DNA from: Candidatus Sumerlaeia bacterium
GTDB lineage: Bacteria; Sumerlaeota; Sumerlaeia; SLMS01; JAHLLQ01
Direction of reading: 5' to 3'
NCBI GenBank assembly: GCA_019634695.1
Contig: JAHCAW010000037.1
Coordinates: 1-39,289, forward strand
Length of the DNA: 39,289 bases
The position numbers and the translations under genes are program-made. How positions within the stretch are numbered: position 1 is the stretch's first letter; the number at the start of each line of letters is the position of its first letter. Below the pieces are notes generated by a model. That model searched no databases and had not been told where the DNA came from. It was given only the letters and a program-made list of their open reading frames with translations. Shown here one piece after another: positions 26,191 through 34,006 of this stretch.

Positions 26191-27345
26191 ATGGCAGCAG
26201 CTTCGCAGAGTGAACGTATTCTGGCCGGCGAGAGCGCCCTGGTCTCGGCGATGGCGCAGGGCGCCGCCGCGCCTGTCGCCTTCATCGGTCTCGATGGCTT
26301 TGTCGACGAGATCGCGCGCGTCGTCGATCAGCGCCAGGACTTCGAGCACTTCACGCCGGTGCGCACGATTGCCGACTACGCGCAGCGCCTGGCCGGCGCG
26401 GCCGGCAAGTCCACGAACGTCGAGTTGGTGATTCAGGAAATCAAGATGGGCGGCAACGGGCCGCTGATGGCGGACGCGCTGGGGCGGCTGGCGGTGCGGG
26501 TGAACACCGCGGGCGCGCTGGGGCGTCCGGTGCTGCACCCGGTCTTCCGGCCGCTGGAACGCTACGGGCGCATCGTTTCGCTGGCCGATCCTGCCGTTAC
26601 TATCGCGGCCGAGTTTGACGACGGCAAGATCATGCACGGCAAGCTCTCGACGTTGAACGAGATTACGCCCGCGAACCTCGTTGCGGGGGCAGGCGGCGAA
26701 CGCGAGATCGACGCCCTGTTTGCCGCGACCGACTTGGTCGGGCTCGTCAACTGGACCATGATCCCGCGCCTGACGGAGTGCTACCGCGCAATCCTTGAGC
26801 GCCTTGCCGCGGCAGGCCCCGCGAAAGCGCCGAAGTTCGCATTCTTCGACCTCTGCGATCCGCAGAAGCGCAGCCGTGCGGACCTGCGCGAGGCTGTCGC
26901 CGTGATGGCCCGCTTCGCCGAAGTGGGCAGCCGGCCTATCCTGGGGCTGAACGAGAAGGAGAGCGCCGAGGTCTGCGAGGCTCTGGGCATCGAGTCTGGA
27001 CCCGCTACCGTTGATGGCATGCTGGATCGCGCGCGCCGCATCGCCGCGAAGTCGGGTGTGCCCGAGGTGCTGATTCATCCGCGCACGTATGCTGTCGTCA
27101 CCTCGCCGGAGGCGGAAGGGCAGATCGACGGGCCGGTGTGTGCGAACCCGCGGCTGACCACCGGGGCCGGCGATCACTTCAACGGCGGGTACTGCTTCGC
27201 GCGACTGCTCGGCTTGCAGCCCTCGCTGGCCATCGTCGTCGGCAAGGCAGTGTCGGGATTTTACGTGCGCGCGGGGATCGGTCCGACGCGCGAGGAACTT
27301 GCGGCCTTCTTCCCGCGCTGGCGGGCGGGAAGCCTCGATTCCTGA
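26191..27345 (+). CDS. PfkB-family carbohydrate or nucleoside kinase
   Basis: The 384-residue protein carries the PfkB signature 2, TTGAGDHFNGG, with the catalytic base Asp328. MGGNGPLMADALGRL (about 90-104) resembles signature 1, where NGA or GG-N usually occur. The N-terminus (FIGLDGFVDEIARVVDQR) and GLNEKESAEVCEALG also fit the family. It would phosphorylate a sugar or nucleoside with ATP in the cytoplasm. It is longer than ribokinase (about 310 residues), mostly in the N-terminal half. The ATG at 26191 has GGGGAG 10 bases upstream. Its stop is 10 bases from the convergent radical SAM gene stop. Confidence 0.85.
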   Translation: MAAASQSERILAGESALVSAMAQGAAAPVAFIGLDGFVDEIARVVDQRQDFEHFTPVRTIADYAQRLAGAAGKSTNVELVIQEIKMGGNGPLMADALGRLAVRVNTAGALGRPVLHPVFRPLERYGRIVSLADPAVTIAAEFDDGKIMHGKLSTLNEITPANLVAGAGGEREIDALFAATDLVGLVNWTMIPRLTECYRAILERLAAAGPAKAPKFAFFDLCDPQKRSRADLREAVAVMARFAEVGSRPILGLNEKESAEVCEALGIESGPATVDGMLDRARRIAAKSGVPEVLIHPRTYAVVTSPEAEGQIDGPVCANPRLTTGAGDHFNGGYCFARLLGLQPSLAIVVGKAVSGFYVRAGIGPTREELAAFFPRWRAGSLDS

Positions 27346-27355
27346 TGCGCGGCGA

Positions 27356-28444
27356 TCAGGCGCTCGCGGAGAGCCGCACGGGCTGGCGGCGGGCGCCCCA
27401 TGTTCCGGGCTTCGCCTCGAAATGTCCGGCGATCGCCTGCCCGCAGCGCGCGCAGGCGTTACCGTCGAGATTCCAGCGCCCGAGTTCGTACCAGTCCCGC
27501 TCGATCAACAAAGCCCCGCAGCCGGGGCACCAGGTGCTGCCGCCTTCGGCGTCGTGCACGTTGCCGGTGTAGACATGGTGCAGCCCCTTCTCGAGGGCGA
27601 TGCGACGCGCGCGGCGAAGCGTCGAGGCCGGCGTGTGCGGTCGGTCGGTCATCTTGAAGTCCGGGTGAAAGGCCGTGAAGTGCAGCGGCACGTCGGGGCC
27701 GAGGTGCTCGGCGATCCATTCGCATTCGGCGTGCAACTCGGCATCGCTGTCGTTCGCCTCGGGAATCAGCAGCGTGGTGATCTCGAACCAGACGTTGGTC
27801 TCGTGCTTGAGGTAGAGTAGTGTGTCGAGGACGGGCTGAAGTGCGCCAAAGGCGATGCGGCGGTAGAAGTCCTCGGTGAAGGCCTTCAAATCCACGTTGG
27901 CGGCATCCATGCCGGCGTAGAACTCCGGCCGCGCGGCATCTGAGATATATCCAGCCGTTACCGCGACGGGGTGGATGCCGAGGTCGCGACAGGCGGCGGC
28001 GATGTCGAGCGCATACTCGGCAAAGATCACGGGGTCGTTGTATGTGAAGGCAACGGAACGGCAGCCGTGCTGGCGGGCCGCACGCGCGATGGCCTCGGGC
28101 GTGGCGCGATCCATCAGGCGATCCATCTCGCGCGACTTGCTGATGTCCCAGTTCTGGCAGAAGCGGCAGCCCAGATTGCAGCCCGCCGTGCCGAAGGAGA
28201 GGATGCTGGTGCCGGGCAGAAAGTGGTTGAGCGGCTTCTTTTCGATGGGATCGATGCAGAATCCGCTGCTGCGCCCGTAGGTGGTGAGCACCAACTTCCC
28301 GCCCTCGTTGCGGCGCACGAAGCAGAAGCCGCGCTGGCCCTCGGAGAGCTTGCAGTCGCGCGGGCACAGGCAGCAGCGCACGCGCCCGTCGTCGAGCGGT
28401 TCCCACCACCGACCGGGATGACTGCTCTCCGGCACGGTGCTCAC
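27356..28444 (-). CDS. amrS: AmmeMemoRadiSam system radical SAM enzyme
   Basis: The 362-residue protein has the radical SAM cluster motif C89-NLG-C93-RF-C96 followed by QNWDISKSRE, as in PflA-like activating enzymes and the AmmeMemoRadiSam radical SAM family. Extra N-terminal cysteines (C24, C25, C27, C31, C41) in RVRCCLCPRDCKL are typical of this family and could bind a metal. Near the C-terminus two CxxC pairs (CPGC and CARC) form a zinc-ribbon-like tail. The product of the system is, to my knowledge, unknown. The GTG start overlaps the upstream B-A fusion stop (GTGA), indicating coupled translation. Confidence 0.93.
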   Translation of the reverse strand: MSTVPESSHPGRWWEPLDDGRVRCCLCPRDCKLSEGQRGFCFVRRNEGGKLVLTTYGRSSGFCIDPIEKKPLNHFLPGTSILSFGTAGCNLGCRFCQNWDISKSREMDRLMDRATPEAIARAARQHGCRSVAFTYNDPVIFAEYALDIAAACRDLGIHPVAVTAGYISDAARPEFYAGMDAANVDLKAFTEDFYRRIAFGALQPVLDTLLYLKHETNVWFEITTLLIPEANDSDAELHAECEWIAEHLGPDVPLHFTAFHPDFKMTDRPHTPASTLRRARRIALEKGLHHVYTGNVHDAEGGSTWCPGCGALLIERDWYELGRWNLDGNACARCGQAIAGHFEAKPGTWGARRQPVRLSASA

Positions 28445-29805
28445 GGCGGCACCTCCTCCGTGTGCTTGACGACCTCGAAGCGCTCGATGTGCACCGGTGC
28501 CCCGGCTGGAATGCCGGCCTTCCTGCGGGTCGCGTCGAGTTGCTTTTCGACCGTGTCGAGCGTCTCGATGCCCGGCAGCATGACGGCGCGTCGGCCGCGG
28601 TCGTCGCTGACGACGACTCCATACCGGGCGGGATCGAGCTCATCCTGCGATTCAACGGGCTCGGTGGGATGCAGGACGCTGACCTCGAACACAAGGTGCG
28701 GCAACTCGTTGGCTTCGACGGGGTTGAATCGAGGATCGTTGAATGCCGCGGCGGCGGCCCGGTCGAGTGTCTCCTCGGCGAGAGTCGCGAACTCCGGCGC
28801 CAGCGTCCCGATGCACCCGCGCAGCTCGCCGTCGCGGGTGCGGATGGTGACGAAGACGGCGGCGGGGGATTGCCATGCCGTCGGCAGCGGATTCGGCGGC
28901 GCGGGCTTGCGGCCGTGCAGGCGATCCTCGACGGCGCGACGCGCCAGTCGGGCCAGCGAGAGTTTGCGTGAGTTGGTCGGCGCCTGCGCGACTGGAGCGC
29001 GATCGCATAGCAACGCCACCGAGTAGCCGACGCCGAACGGGCCCTCGTAGGACAACAACTCGCACCTGTCCGTGTGGAAGCCCACGGCGGCGAGCGCCAC
29101 CACGGTGACATCGACGACGTCCTCGCCGGCGATGCCGCGTAACTCCTCGTCGAAGTGGCATAGACTCTCCACGTCGGCGGCGCGTACGAGGCGGACGAAT
29201 GTCGCGTCGAAGTCCCGGGCGCGCGGGTGATAGCCCCCCGGTGCGTCGGGCGTCAGGCGATGGCTCATGTCGCCAGAGGCGAGCACGGCGACGCGACGGC
29301 CGAGTGCCTCCGCCGCAGCGGCGATCGCGGCGCCGAGATCCTCAAGGTGTCCTTCGTCGGGATAGTTCAGCCCCACGACCACGGTCGGGCCATTCCAGCC
29401 CGCATCGCGCAGGTAGGCGAGCGGCACGACAGCGCCATGGTCGAGTTCCTCGTTTTCGATCTCCCACGTGCGCAGCCCATGCCCGGAGCACGCGGCGGTG
29501 AGACGCGCGCGGAACTCGGTATCCGCGGGGAAGTCGATCCGCTCGTGGGGCGCGCGAAAGACTGCCAGATCGCCCTCGACGCGCGTGCCGCCCCAGATGC
29601 CGAAGCGGCCGCGTCGGCGCGGCGAATGCGGCGAGATCACCACCAGGGTTTGCGGCGCCGCGTCGCACAGGCGACGGGCCATGCGAGCCATCGCGGCGAC
29701 CGTATTGCCCGCCTCGTGTTCGCGTCCGCGTCCCACCCCCGGCACGACGATCGGAGGATGCGGCATCAGGGCCGCCAGCATCACGCCTGCGTCCGAGTCG
29801 TTCAT
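28441..29805 (-). CDS. Fused AmmeMemoRadiSam system protein B (Memo/LigB-like) and protein A (AMMECR1)
   Basis: The protein has 454 residues. The N-terminal part (about 1-275) is the extradiol-dioxygenase-like protein B/Memo domain with MPHPP (H16), SPHS (H60), LDHGAVVPL (H123) and SGDMSH (H182), the usual metal-site positions. The C-terminal part (about 285-454) is the AMMECR1 domain, protein A, with the hallmark RGCIGT near 330. In many genomes these are separate genes. GGAGGA lies 8 bases before the ATG at 29805. An upstream in-frame extension to 29862 is not needed. It follows the SGNH gene by 85 bases and overlaps the radical SAM gene by 4. Biological role not established. Confidence 0.92.
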   Translation of the reverse strand: MNDSDAGVMLAALMPHPPIVVPGVGRGREHEAGNTVAAMARMARRLCDAAPQTLVVISPHSPRRRGRFGIWGGTRVEGDLAVFRAPHERIDFPADTEFRARLTAACSGHGLRTWEIENEELDHGAVVPLAYLRDAGWNGPTVVVGLNYPDEGHLEDLGAAIAAAAEALGRRVAVLASGDMSHRLTPDAPGGYHPRARDFDATFVRLVRAADVESLCHFDEELRGIAGEDVVDVTVVALAAVGFHTDRCELLSYEGPFGVGYSVALLCDRAPVAQAPTNSRKLSLARLARRAVEDRLHGRKPAPPNPLPTAWQSPAAVFVTIRTRDGELRGCIGTLAPEFATLAEETLDRAAAAAFNDPRFNPVEANELPHLVFEVSVLHPTEPVESQDELDPARYGVVVSDDRGRRAVMLPGIETLDTVEKQLDATRRKAGIPAGAPVHIERFEVVKHTEEVPP

Positions 29806-29890
29806 CGTTGCTGTCCTCCCATGGACCACCTGCATTGTCCCCCGATGCCGCCGCACAGGCAACGGGATTCCGCCGCGCCACGGGGGCGGG

Positions 29891-31318
29891 CTATTCGGCA
29901 GGCGGCGCGTGTCGGTCCGCGTGAAGGCGACGGATGGTTTCGGCGATGCGTTCGGCGGCGGCGGCGGTGCCCTTCTCGCTGTAGTGTCCGTCGTTGGCGA
30001 AACTCAGCTCACCCCGGGCGGCCTGCCACTTCATCTCGTCCGGTTCGTCGATGTGTTCGATGCCCTCCTCCTTGGCGAACGCGCGGAGCATCGCGAAGGG
30101 GCCGTGGGCGTCCAGTTCGTACACCTGGCCGTCGCGCTCGATTTCGAAGACGAACCCTTCCGGGTGCTGGAAGTTCGGATACAGGACGAACGTCGCGCCG
30201 GCGCGGGTGGAGGCGTCGCGCATGGCGCGGAGCAGTGCGAGGGTCAGCTCCCAGCCGCGCTCGAGTTTCGGCGACCAGTCGGCGCGCGGCTTGAACAGCG
30301 CGTAGCCCGAGTAGTCGTTGGCGAAGTCCTCCAGTTCGCTCATGTTCTCCGCCAGGATGCGCACGCGGTCGCCCTCGTGTCCGCCCGGCACGCGCAGGCC
30401 TTGCGGATTCTCGCGCGCCGTCCTCGCCTGAACCAGCGCGCGCACCAGACGGCTGATGTTACTGCGGCGCAACCACGCACCCGGCCCCCGCAGCCGCAGC
30501 GGATTGAATGGGCGCTGCACCAACTGCCCGTCCACCAGATCGAACGCGGGCTTCGGGGCCGAGCCCATGAACGACACGTCGTGCATGTTGTCCATCACGT
30601 CGTTGCCCACGGTGAACACGAGCACGACGTAATCCGGCTGCCACTCAAGGCCCTCGTTCAGCAGCACGAGGTACTGCTGGTCGGTGCCGTATCCGCCCAT
30701 GCCCATCGAAACGACCTGAAAGGCACCATCGAGCTGGCGTTCTAGTTGGCGGCCGATCGTGTGCTCCAGCGTCACGCCGTGGCCGTAGACCTGACTGTCG
30801 CCGAGCAGGAGAATCCGGGGGCGGGTCTTCTCGCGCGGTTGCTCGATGTCGCGCCAGCCCTGCGAGTTCGTACGCTCGACCGTGACCTCGAGCGTGTCGG
30901 GATGCACGGCGGTCAGCGCGTGATTCGGCTCGAGTGCCCAGCCGTAGATATCGGCCTTCGCGGCGCGCGTCTCGCCCGTGACATGCAACGGTACGAGGCG
31001 CCCCACCAGCAGGTCCGCCACCAACGCCAGCACGGCGTACACCAGCACCAACGCGACCAGACCCCCGGCAACCAGCCCTCGCCGGCGCGTGTCGCGCAAG
31101 CCGACGCCCAGCAGTATCGCCCCCGTGCCCAGCAGCGCCAGCGACACCACCCACAGCGCCATCCCTGCAGCGCCGCCCACCTGGGCATGCGGACTGAAGG
31201 CCGGCACCGCGAGGAGGGGATTGACCAGCAGGCCGGCCAACGCCGAATGAATGCCGACGAACAGCCGGTTGGCCGTCGGTGGGCGATTCGGAGGAGTCTG
31301 CGGGCCAGCCTCGGGCAT
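29891..31318 (-). CDS. Membrane protein with SGNH/GDSL hydrolase domain
   Basis: The protein has 475 residues. Three membrane helices (about 19-40, 50-72 and 83-108) are followed by an outward-facing SGNH domain. The blocks are ILLLGDSQVYGHG (GDS at 173-175), GMGGYGTDQQY, VFTVGNDVMDN and a C-terminal NDGHYSEKG with Asp443 and His445, giving a complete Ser-Gly-Asn-His set. Relatives include esterases and O-acetyl transfer or removal enzymes of cell-surface polysaccharides, so action on an envelope glycan is plausible but unproven. The ATG at 31318 has AGGA 7 bases upstream. It is divergent from the nucleotidyltransferase gene with a 71-base gap. Confidence 0.87.
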   Translation of the reverse strand: MPEAGPQTPPNRPPTANRLFVGIHSALAGLLVNPLLAVPAFSPHAQVGGAAGMALWVVSLALLGTGAILLGVGLRDTRRRGLVAGGLVALVLVYAVLALVADLLVGRLVPLHVTGETRAAKADIYGWALEPNHALTAVHPDTLEVTVERTNSQGWRDIEQPREKTRPRILLLGDSQVYGHGVTLEHTIGRQLERQLDGAFQVVSMGMGGYGTDQQYLVLLNEGLEWQPDYVVLVFTVGNDVMDNMHDVSFMGSAPKPAFDLVDGQLVQRPFNPLRLRGPGAWLRRSNISRLVRALVQARTARENPQGLRVPGGHEGDRVRILAENMSELEDFANDYSGYALFKPRADWSPKLERGWELTLALLRAMRDASTRAGATFVLYPNFQHPEGFVFEIERDGQVYELDAHGPFAMLRAFAKEEGIEHIDEPDEMKWQAARGELSFANDGHYSEKGTAAAAERIAETIRRLHADRHAPPAE

Positions 31319-31389
31319 CGGGCATCCTGCCGGCGGGAATGCGCCTCTCTTCGCCCAAGGCGCCGGTGCGGCGCAAGATGGAGCCCTGC

Positions 31390-32721
31390 ATGGTGGACGC
31401 GGCACGAGCGATTCTTCGGACCCTGCGGCAGGCCGGTCACGAGGCTTGGTGGGTGGGCGGCTGCGTGCGCGACGCCCTGCTGGGCCGTCCCGTGAAGGAC
31501 GTGGACATCGCAACCGACGCCCGGCCCGAGCAGATCGCCGGGCTCTTCAACGGGGTGCGTCTGGTCGGAGCCAGCTTCGGCGTGTGCGTGGTGCCGGTGG
31601 GGGATGGTCGCTTCTGCGAGGTGGCTACCTTCCGGCGCGACGGGCGCTACATCGACCTGCGCCGGCCCGAGTCCGTCAGCTTTGGCACGCGCGAGGACGA
31701 CGCCCGACGCCGCGACTTCACGATCAACGCCATCTACCACGATCCCGACAGCGGCGCGTACTTCGATCCGACGGGGGGGCGCGAGGATCTGGCGTGTCGC
31801 CTCGTGCGGACGGTCGGCGATCCGATCGCGCGCTTCTCCGAGGATGCCCTGCGCCTGCTGCGGGCCGTGCGCTTTGCAGCGCGGCTGAAGTTCGAGATTG
31901 AAACCGGTACGTGGGAGGCACTCGTTGCGCGTGCATCGACCATCTCGGCAATCAGCCCGGAGCGCATCCGCGACGAGTTGACCCTCATGCTGACCGGTCC
32001 GCATCCGGCGCGCGCCGTGCGATTGCTCGACGAGGCGGGACTACTCGGGATTCTGCTGCCCGAAATCGCCGCCCTCAAGGGCGTGGAGCAATCGCCCGTG
32101 CACCATCCCGAGGGGGACGTGTACGTGCACACGCTGGCGGTGATGGATGCGCTCGAGGATGCCTCGCCCGTCGCCGCTTGGGCGGCGTTGCTGCACGACA
32201 TCGGCAAGCCGGCCACGCGGGAGGTCCGCGACGACGGGCGGATCACCTTCTACGGGCACGATGTGCTCGGCGCGGAGATGGCCGCGGCGATTTGCCGACG
32301 GCTGCGGTTCCCGGGCGAGGAGGCCGATCGCATCACCGCCATCGTTGGCCGGCACATGCGGTTCATGGACGCACACCAGTGGAACGCCTCGACGATGCGG
32401 CGCTTCCTGTCGGCGCCCACGATCCGCGAGGATCTGGCGGTTCACCGCGCCGATTGCTTGGCCTCGCACGGCAAGCTCGACAACTGGGTTCACGTCCGCG
32501 ATCGGCTCGAGGGCTTCGTTGCCCGCGAGGAGCCGGTCCTGCCGCCGCCGCTGGTGACCGGTCGCGACCTGATCGCCCTGGGGCTCGCGCCGGGACCGGC
32601 ATTCCGCCGGATTCTCAACGAGGTGCTCGACGCCCAGATGGAGGGGCGGCTGGCCGGACGGGAGGAGGCGCTGGAGTGGGTGCGGGCACGGTTCGGTACG
32701 GGTGGCGAAATGGGCACCTGA
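31390..32721 (+). CDS. cca: tRNA nucleotidyltransferase/poly(A) polymerase family protein with HD domain
   Basis: The 443-residue protein has the class II nucleotidyltransferase head: VGGCVRDALLG (22-32), KDVDIATD with the metal-binding pair D37/D39, RRDFTINAIYHD and EDALRLLRAVRFAAR. An HD phosphohydrolase domain follows, with VHHPEGDVYVHT, LLHDIGKP and FYGHDVLGAE. This fits CCA-adding enzymes; separate A-adding or CC-adding enzymes and poly(A) polymerases share these motifs, so specificity is not certain. The ATG at 31390 has GGAG 6 bases upstream; in-frame ATGs at 31378 and 31339 are alternatives. Confidence 0.88.
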   Translation: MVDAARAILRTLRQAGHEAWWVGGCVRDALLGRPVKDVDIATDARPEQIAGLFNGVRLVGASFGVCVVPVGDGRFCEVATFRRDGRYIDLRRPESVSFGTREDDARRRDFTINAIYHDPDSGAYFDPTGGREDLACRLVRTVGDPIARFSEDALRLLRAVRFAARLKFEIETGTWEALVARASTISAISPERIRDELTLMLTGPHPARAVRLLDEAGLLGILLPEIAALKGVEQSPVHHPEGDVYVHTLAVMDALEDASPVAAWAALLHDIGKPATREVRDDGRITFYGHDVLGAEMAAAICRRLRFPGEEADRITAIVGRHMRFMDAHQWNASTMRRFLSAPTIREDLAVHRADCLASHGKLDNWVHVRDRLEGFVAREEPVLPPPLVTGRDLIALGLAPGPAFRRILNEVLDAQMEGRLAGREEALEWVRARFGTGGEMGT

Positions 32722-32748
32722 AAGGTCGGATTTGTCCCCAATCTCCCT

Positions 32749-32786
32749 CTTGACACGCGTTTGACAAGATGGATAGGGCTTGTCGA
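32749..32786 (+). promoter_or_regulatory. Promoter/operator region of the Rrf2 gene with repeated TTGACA half-sites
   Basis: TTGACA occurs at 32750-32755 and again at 32761-32766, and CTTGTCGA at 32779-32786 is a near-inverted copy of TTGACAAG (32761-32768). CTTGACA and TGACAAG also form an imperfect 20-base dyad at 32749-32768. A weak GATAGG at 32772 lies 16 bases after the first TTGACA, giving a plausible -35/-10 pair. The regulator probably binds here, by analogy with other Rrf2 genes. Confidence 0.4.
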
Positions 32787-32809
32787 GCTTTTAGCCACGG
32801 GGACTCCGC

Positions 32810-33283
32810 ATGCTTACGCAAACCTCTGAAACCGCTGTCCATGCTCTCGTCTATCTGGTGCTCCGTGCCAACACCGAGCCCATGCCTCCGCGCGAGATCG
32901 CCGACGCGATCGGCGCCTCACCGACGTATATGGCCAAGATCACGCGCATGCTGGTGAAGGCCAACATCCTGCGGTCGCATCGGGGCGCGCTGGGCGGCGT
33001 GACCCTGAGCCGCGACGCCGCCAGCATCACGCTGCTGGAGGTCGTCGAGGCCTGTCAGGGCCTGCTGATCGGCAACTACTGCGACGGCATCGAGGGCCAC
33101 GTCGAACCGGTCTGCCAATTCCACCGCGCCATGTTCGAGGTGCACCAGGCCACGTTGTCGATCCTGACGAAGTGGAACCTGCGCGACTTGGCGAGTTGTC
33201 CGTACTCGCCCTCGGACATTCCCGAGAACATGGGCTGCAAGATGCGGCACGCGCTGGCCTTCCTGGCATCGCGCGGCAAGTGA
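32810..33283 (+). CDS. Rrf2-family transcriptional regulator
   Basis: The 157-residue protein has the Rrf2 winged helix: TSETAVHALVYLVL, IADAIGASPTYMAKITRMLVKANILRS as the reading helix region, and RGALGGVTLSRD as the wing. Cysteines at 82, 91, 102, 130 and 143 are candidates for an iron-sulfur cluster or for thiol sensing. The C91-x10-C102 spacing differs from the tight C-x5-C-x5-C of IscR, so it is not clearly IscR, NsrR or CymR. The target genes are unknown. The short-chain dehydrogenase is its convergent neighbour, so its nearest likely target is its own promoter. The gap to the upstream gene is 88 bases. Confidence 0.92.
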   Translation: MLTQTSETAVHALVYLVLRANTEPMPPREIADAIGASPTYMAKITRMLVKANILRSHRGALGGVTLSRDAASITLLEVVEACQGLLIGNYCDGIEGHVEPVCQFHRAMFEVHQATLSILTKWNLRDLASCPYSPSDIPENMGCKMRHALAFLASRGK

Positions 33284-33297
33284 CCCGGCGCGACGGG

Positions 33298-33316
33298 ACC
33301 CCTTCTCAGAAGGGGT
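33298..33316. terminator. Possible two-way terminator hairpin
   Basis: ACCCCTT (33298-33304) pairs with AAGGGGT (33310-33316) around CTCAG. It lies 15 bases after the Rrf2 stop and spans the dehydrogenase stop codon at 33306-33308 on the other strand. There is no T run, so this is tentative. Confidence 0.35.
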
Positions 33317-33986
33317 TCGTCGCGAAGACGGCGAACTCGGGGATGAAGCCCCGCGCGTGCATGGAAAGGCATCCAAGGATCGCGCCGGCGATGTCGTCGG
33401 CGAAGAGCTTCTTTGGGTTCGTACCGGGCTCTCCGCCGCCCCAGCCCGTTTGCACTTCCGACGGACAGATGCACACCACGCGGATGTCGTGGGGGCGCAA
33501 TTCCGCCTGCCAGCATTGCGAGATACCGCGCAGGGCCCACTTGCTGCCGGCGTAGGCGGTGCCGTGCGCGTGGCCCTTCATGCCGGACGTCGAGGCCACG
33601 TTGACGATGTCCCCGCCGCCCTGGCGCTTCATGTGCGGCACGACGCGATTCGTCAGGTCCACGAGCCCGAAGACGTTGGTGTCGAACAGGCGCTTCATGG
33701 CCTCGACGTCGATTTCACCGACAGGGTCTCCGTAGCCGTACGCGGCGTTGTTGACCAACACCTCGATGGCGCCGAGGCGTTGAACGGCGAACTCGACGGT
33801 GCGCGCGTTGTCGTCCGGCACCGAGACATCGGCTCGGATACCGTGCGCCCCGGTCTCGGCGGCCACGCGTGCAAGGCGCTGCTCGTTGCGGCCGGTGAAA
33901 ACGACCTCGTGGCCGGCCTTGCGGGCCTGGCGCACGAGCGCCTCGCCGATTCCGTGCGTTCCGCCTGTTACCAGAATCCTCTTCAT
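33306..33986 (-). CDS. Short-chain dehydrogenase/reductase
   Basis: The 226-residue protein is a classical SDR: the NAD(P)-binding TGGTHGIG (7-14), VNNAAYG (78-84), and the active site with Ser132 or Ser134, Tyr145 and Lys149 in TAYAGSKWAL. An Arg-rich second strand (FTGRNEQRLAR) favours NADP. The substrate is unknown. GGAGG lies 9 bases before the ATG. It follows rpoN by 20 bases on the same strand and is probably read through from it; nothing else links the two. Confidence 0.92.
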   Translation of the reverse strand: MKRILVTGGTHGIGEALVRQARKAGHEVVFTGRNEQRLARVAAETGAHGIRADVSVPDDNARTVEFAVQRLGAIEVLVNNAAYGYGDPVGEIDVEAMKRLFDTNVFGLVDLTNRVVPHMKRQGGGDIVNVASTSGMKGHAHGTAYAGSKWALRGISQCWQAELRPHDIRVVCICPSEVQTGWGGGEPGTNPKKLFADDIAGAILGCLSMHARGFIPEFAVFATNPF

Positions 33987-34006
33987 GGGCCGGACCTCCC
34001 GGGGGA

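Noticed and set aside
27341..27360. Hairpin CCTGAT/ATCAGG joining the convergent pfkB and radical SAM stops
   Set aside because: Only six pairs with no T run; too weak to call a terminator.
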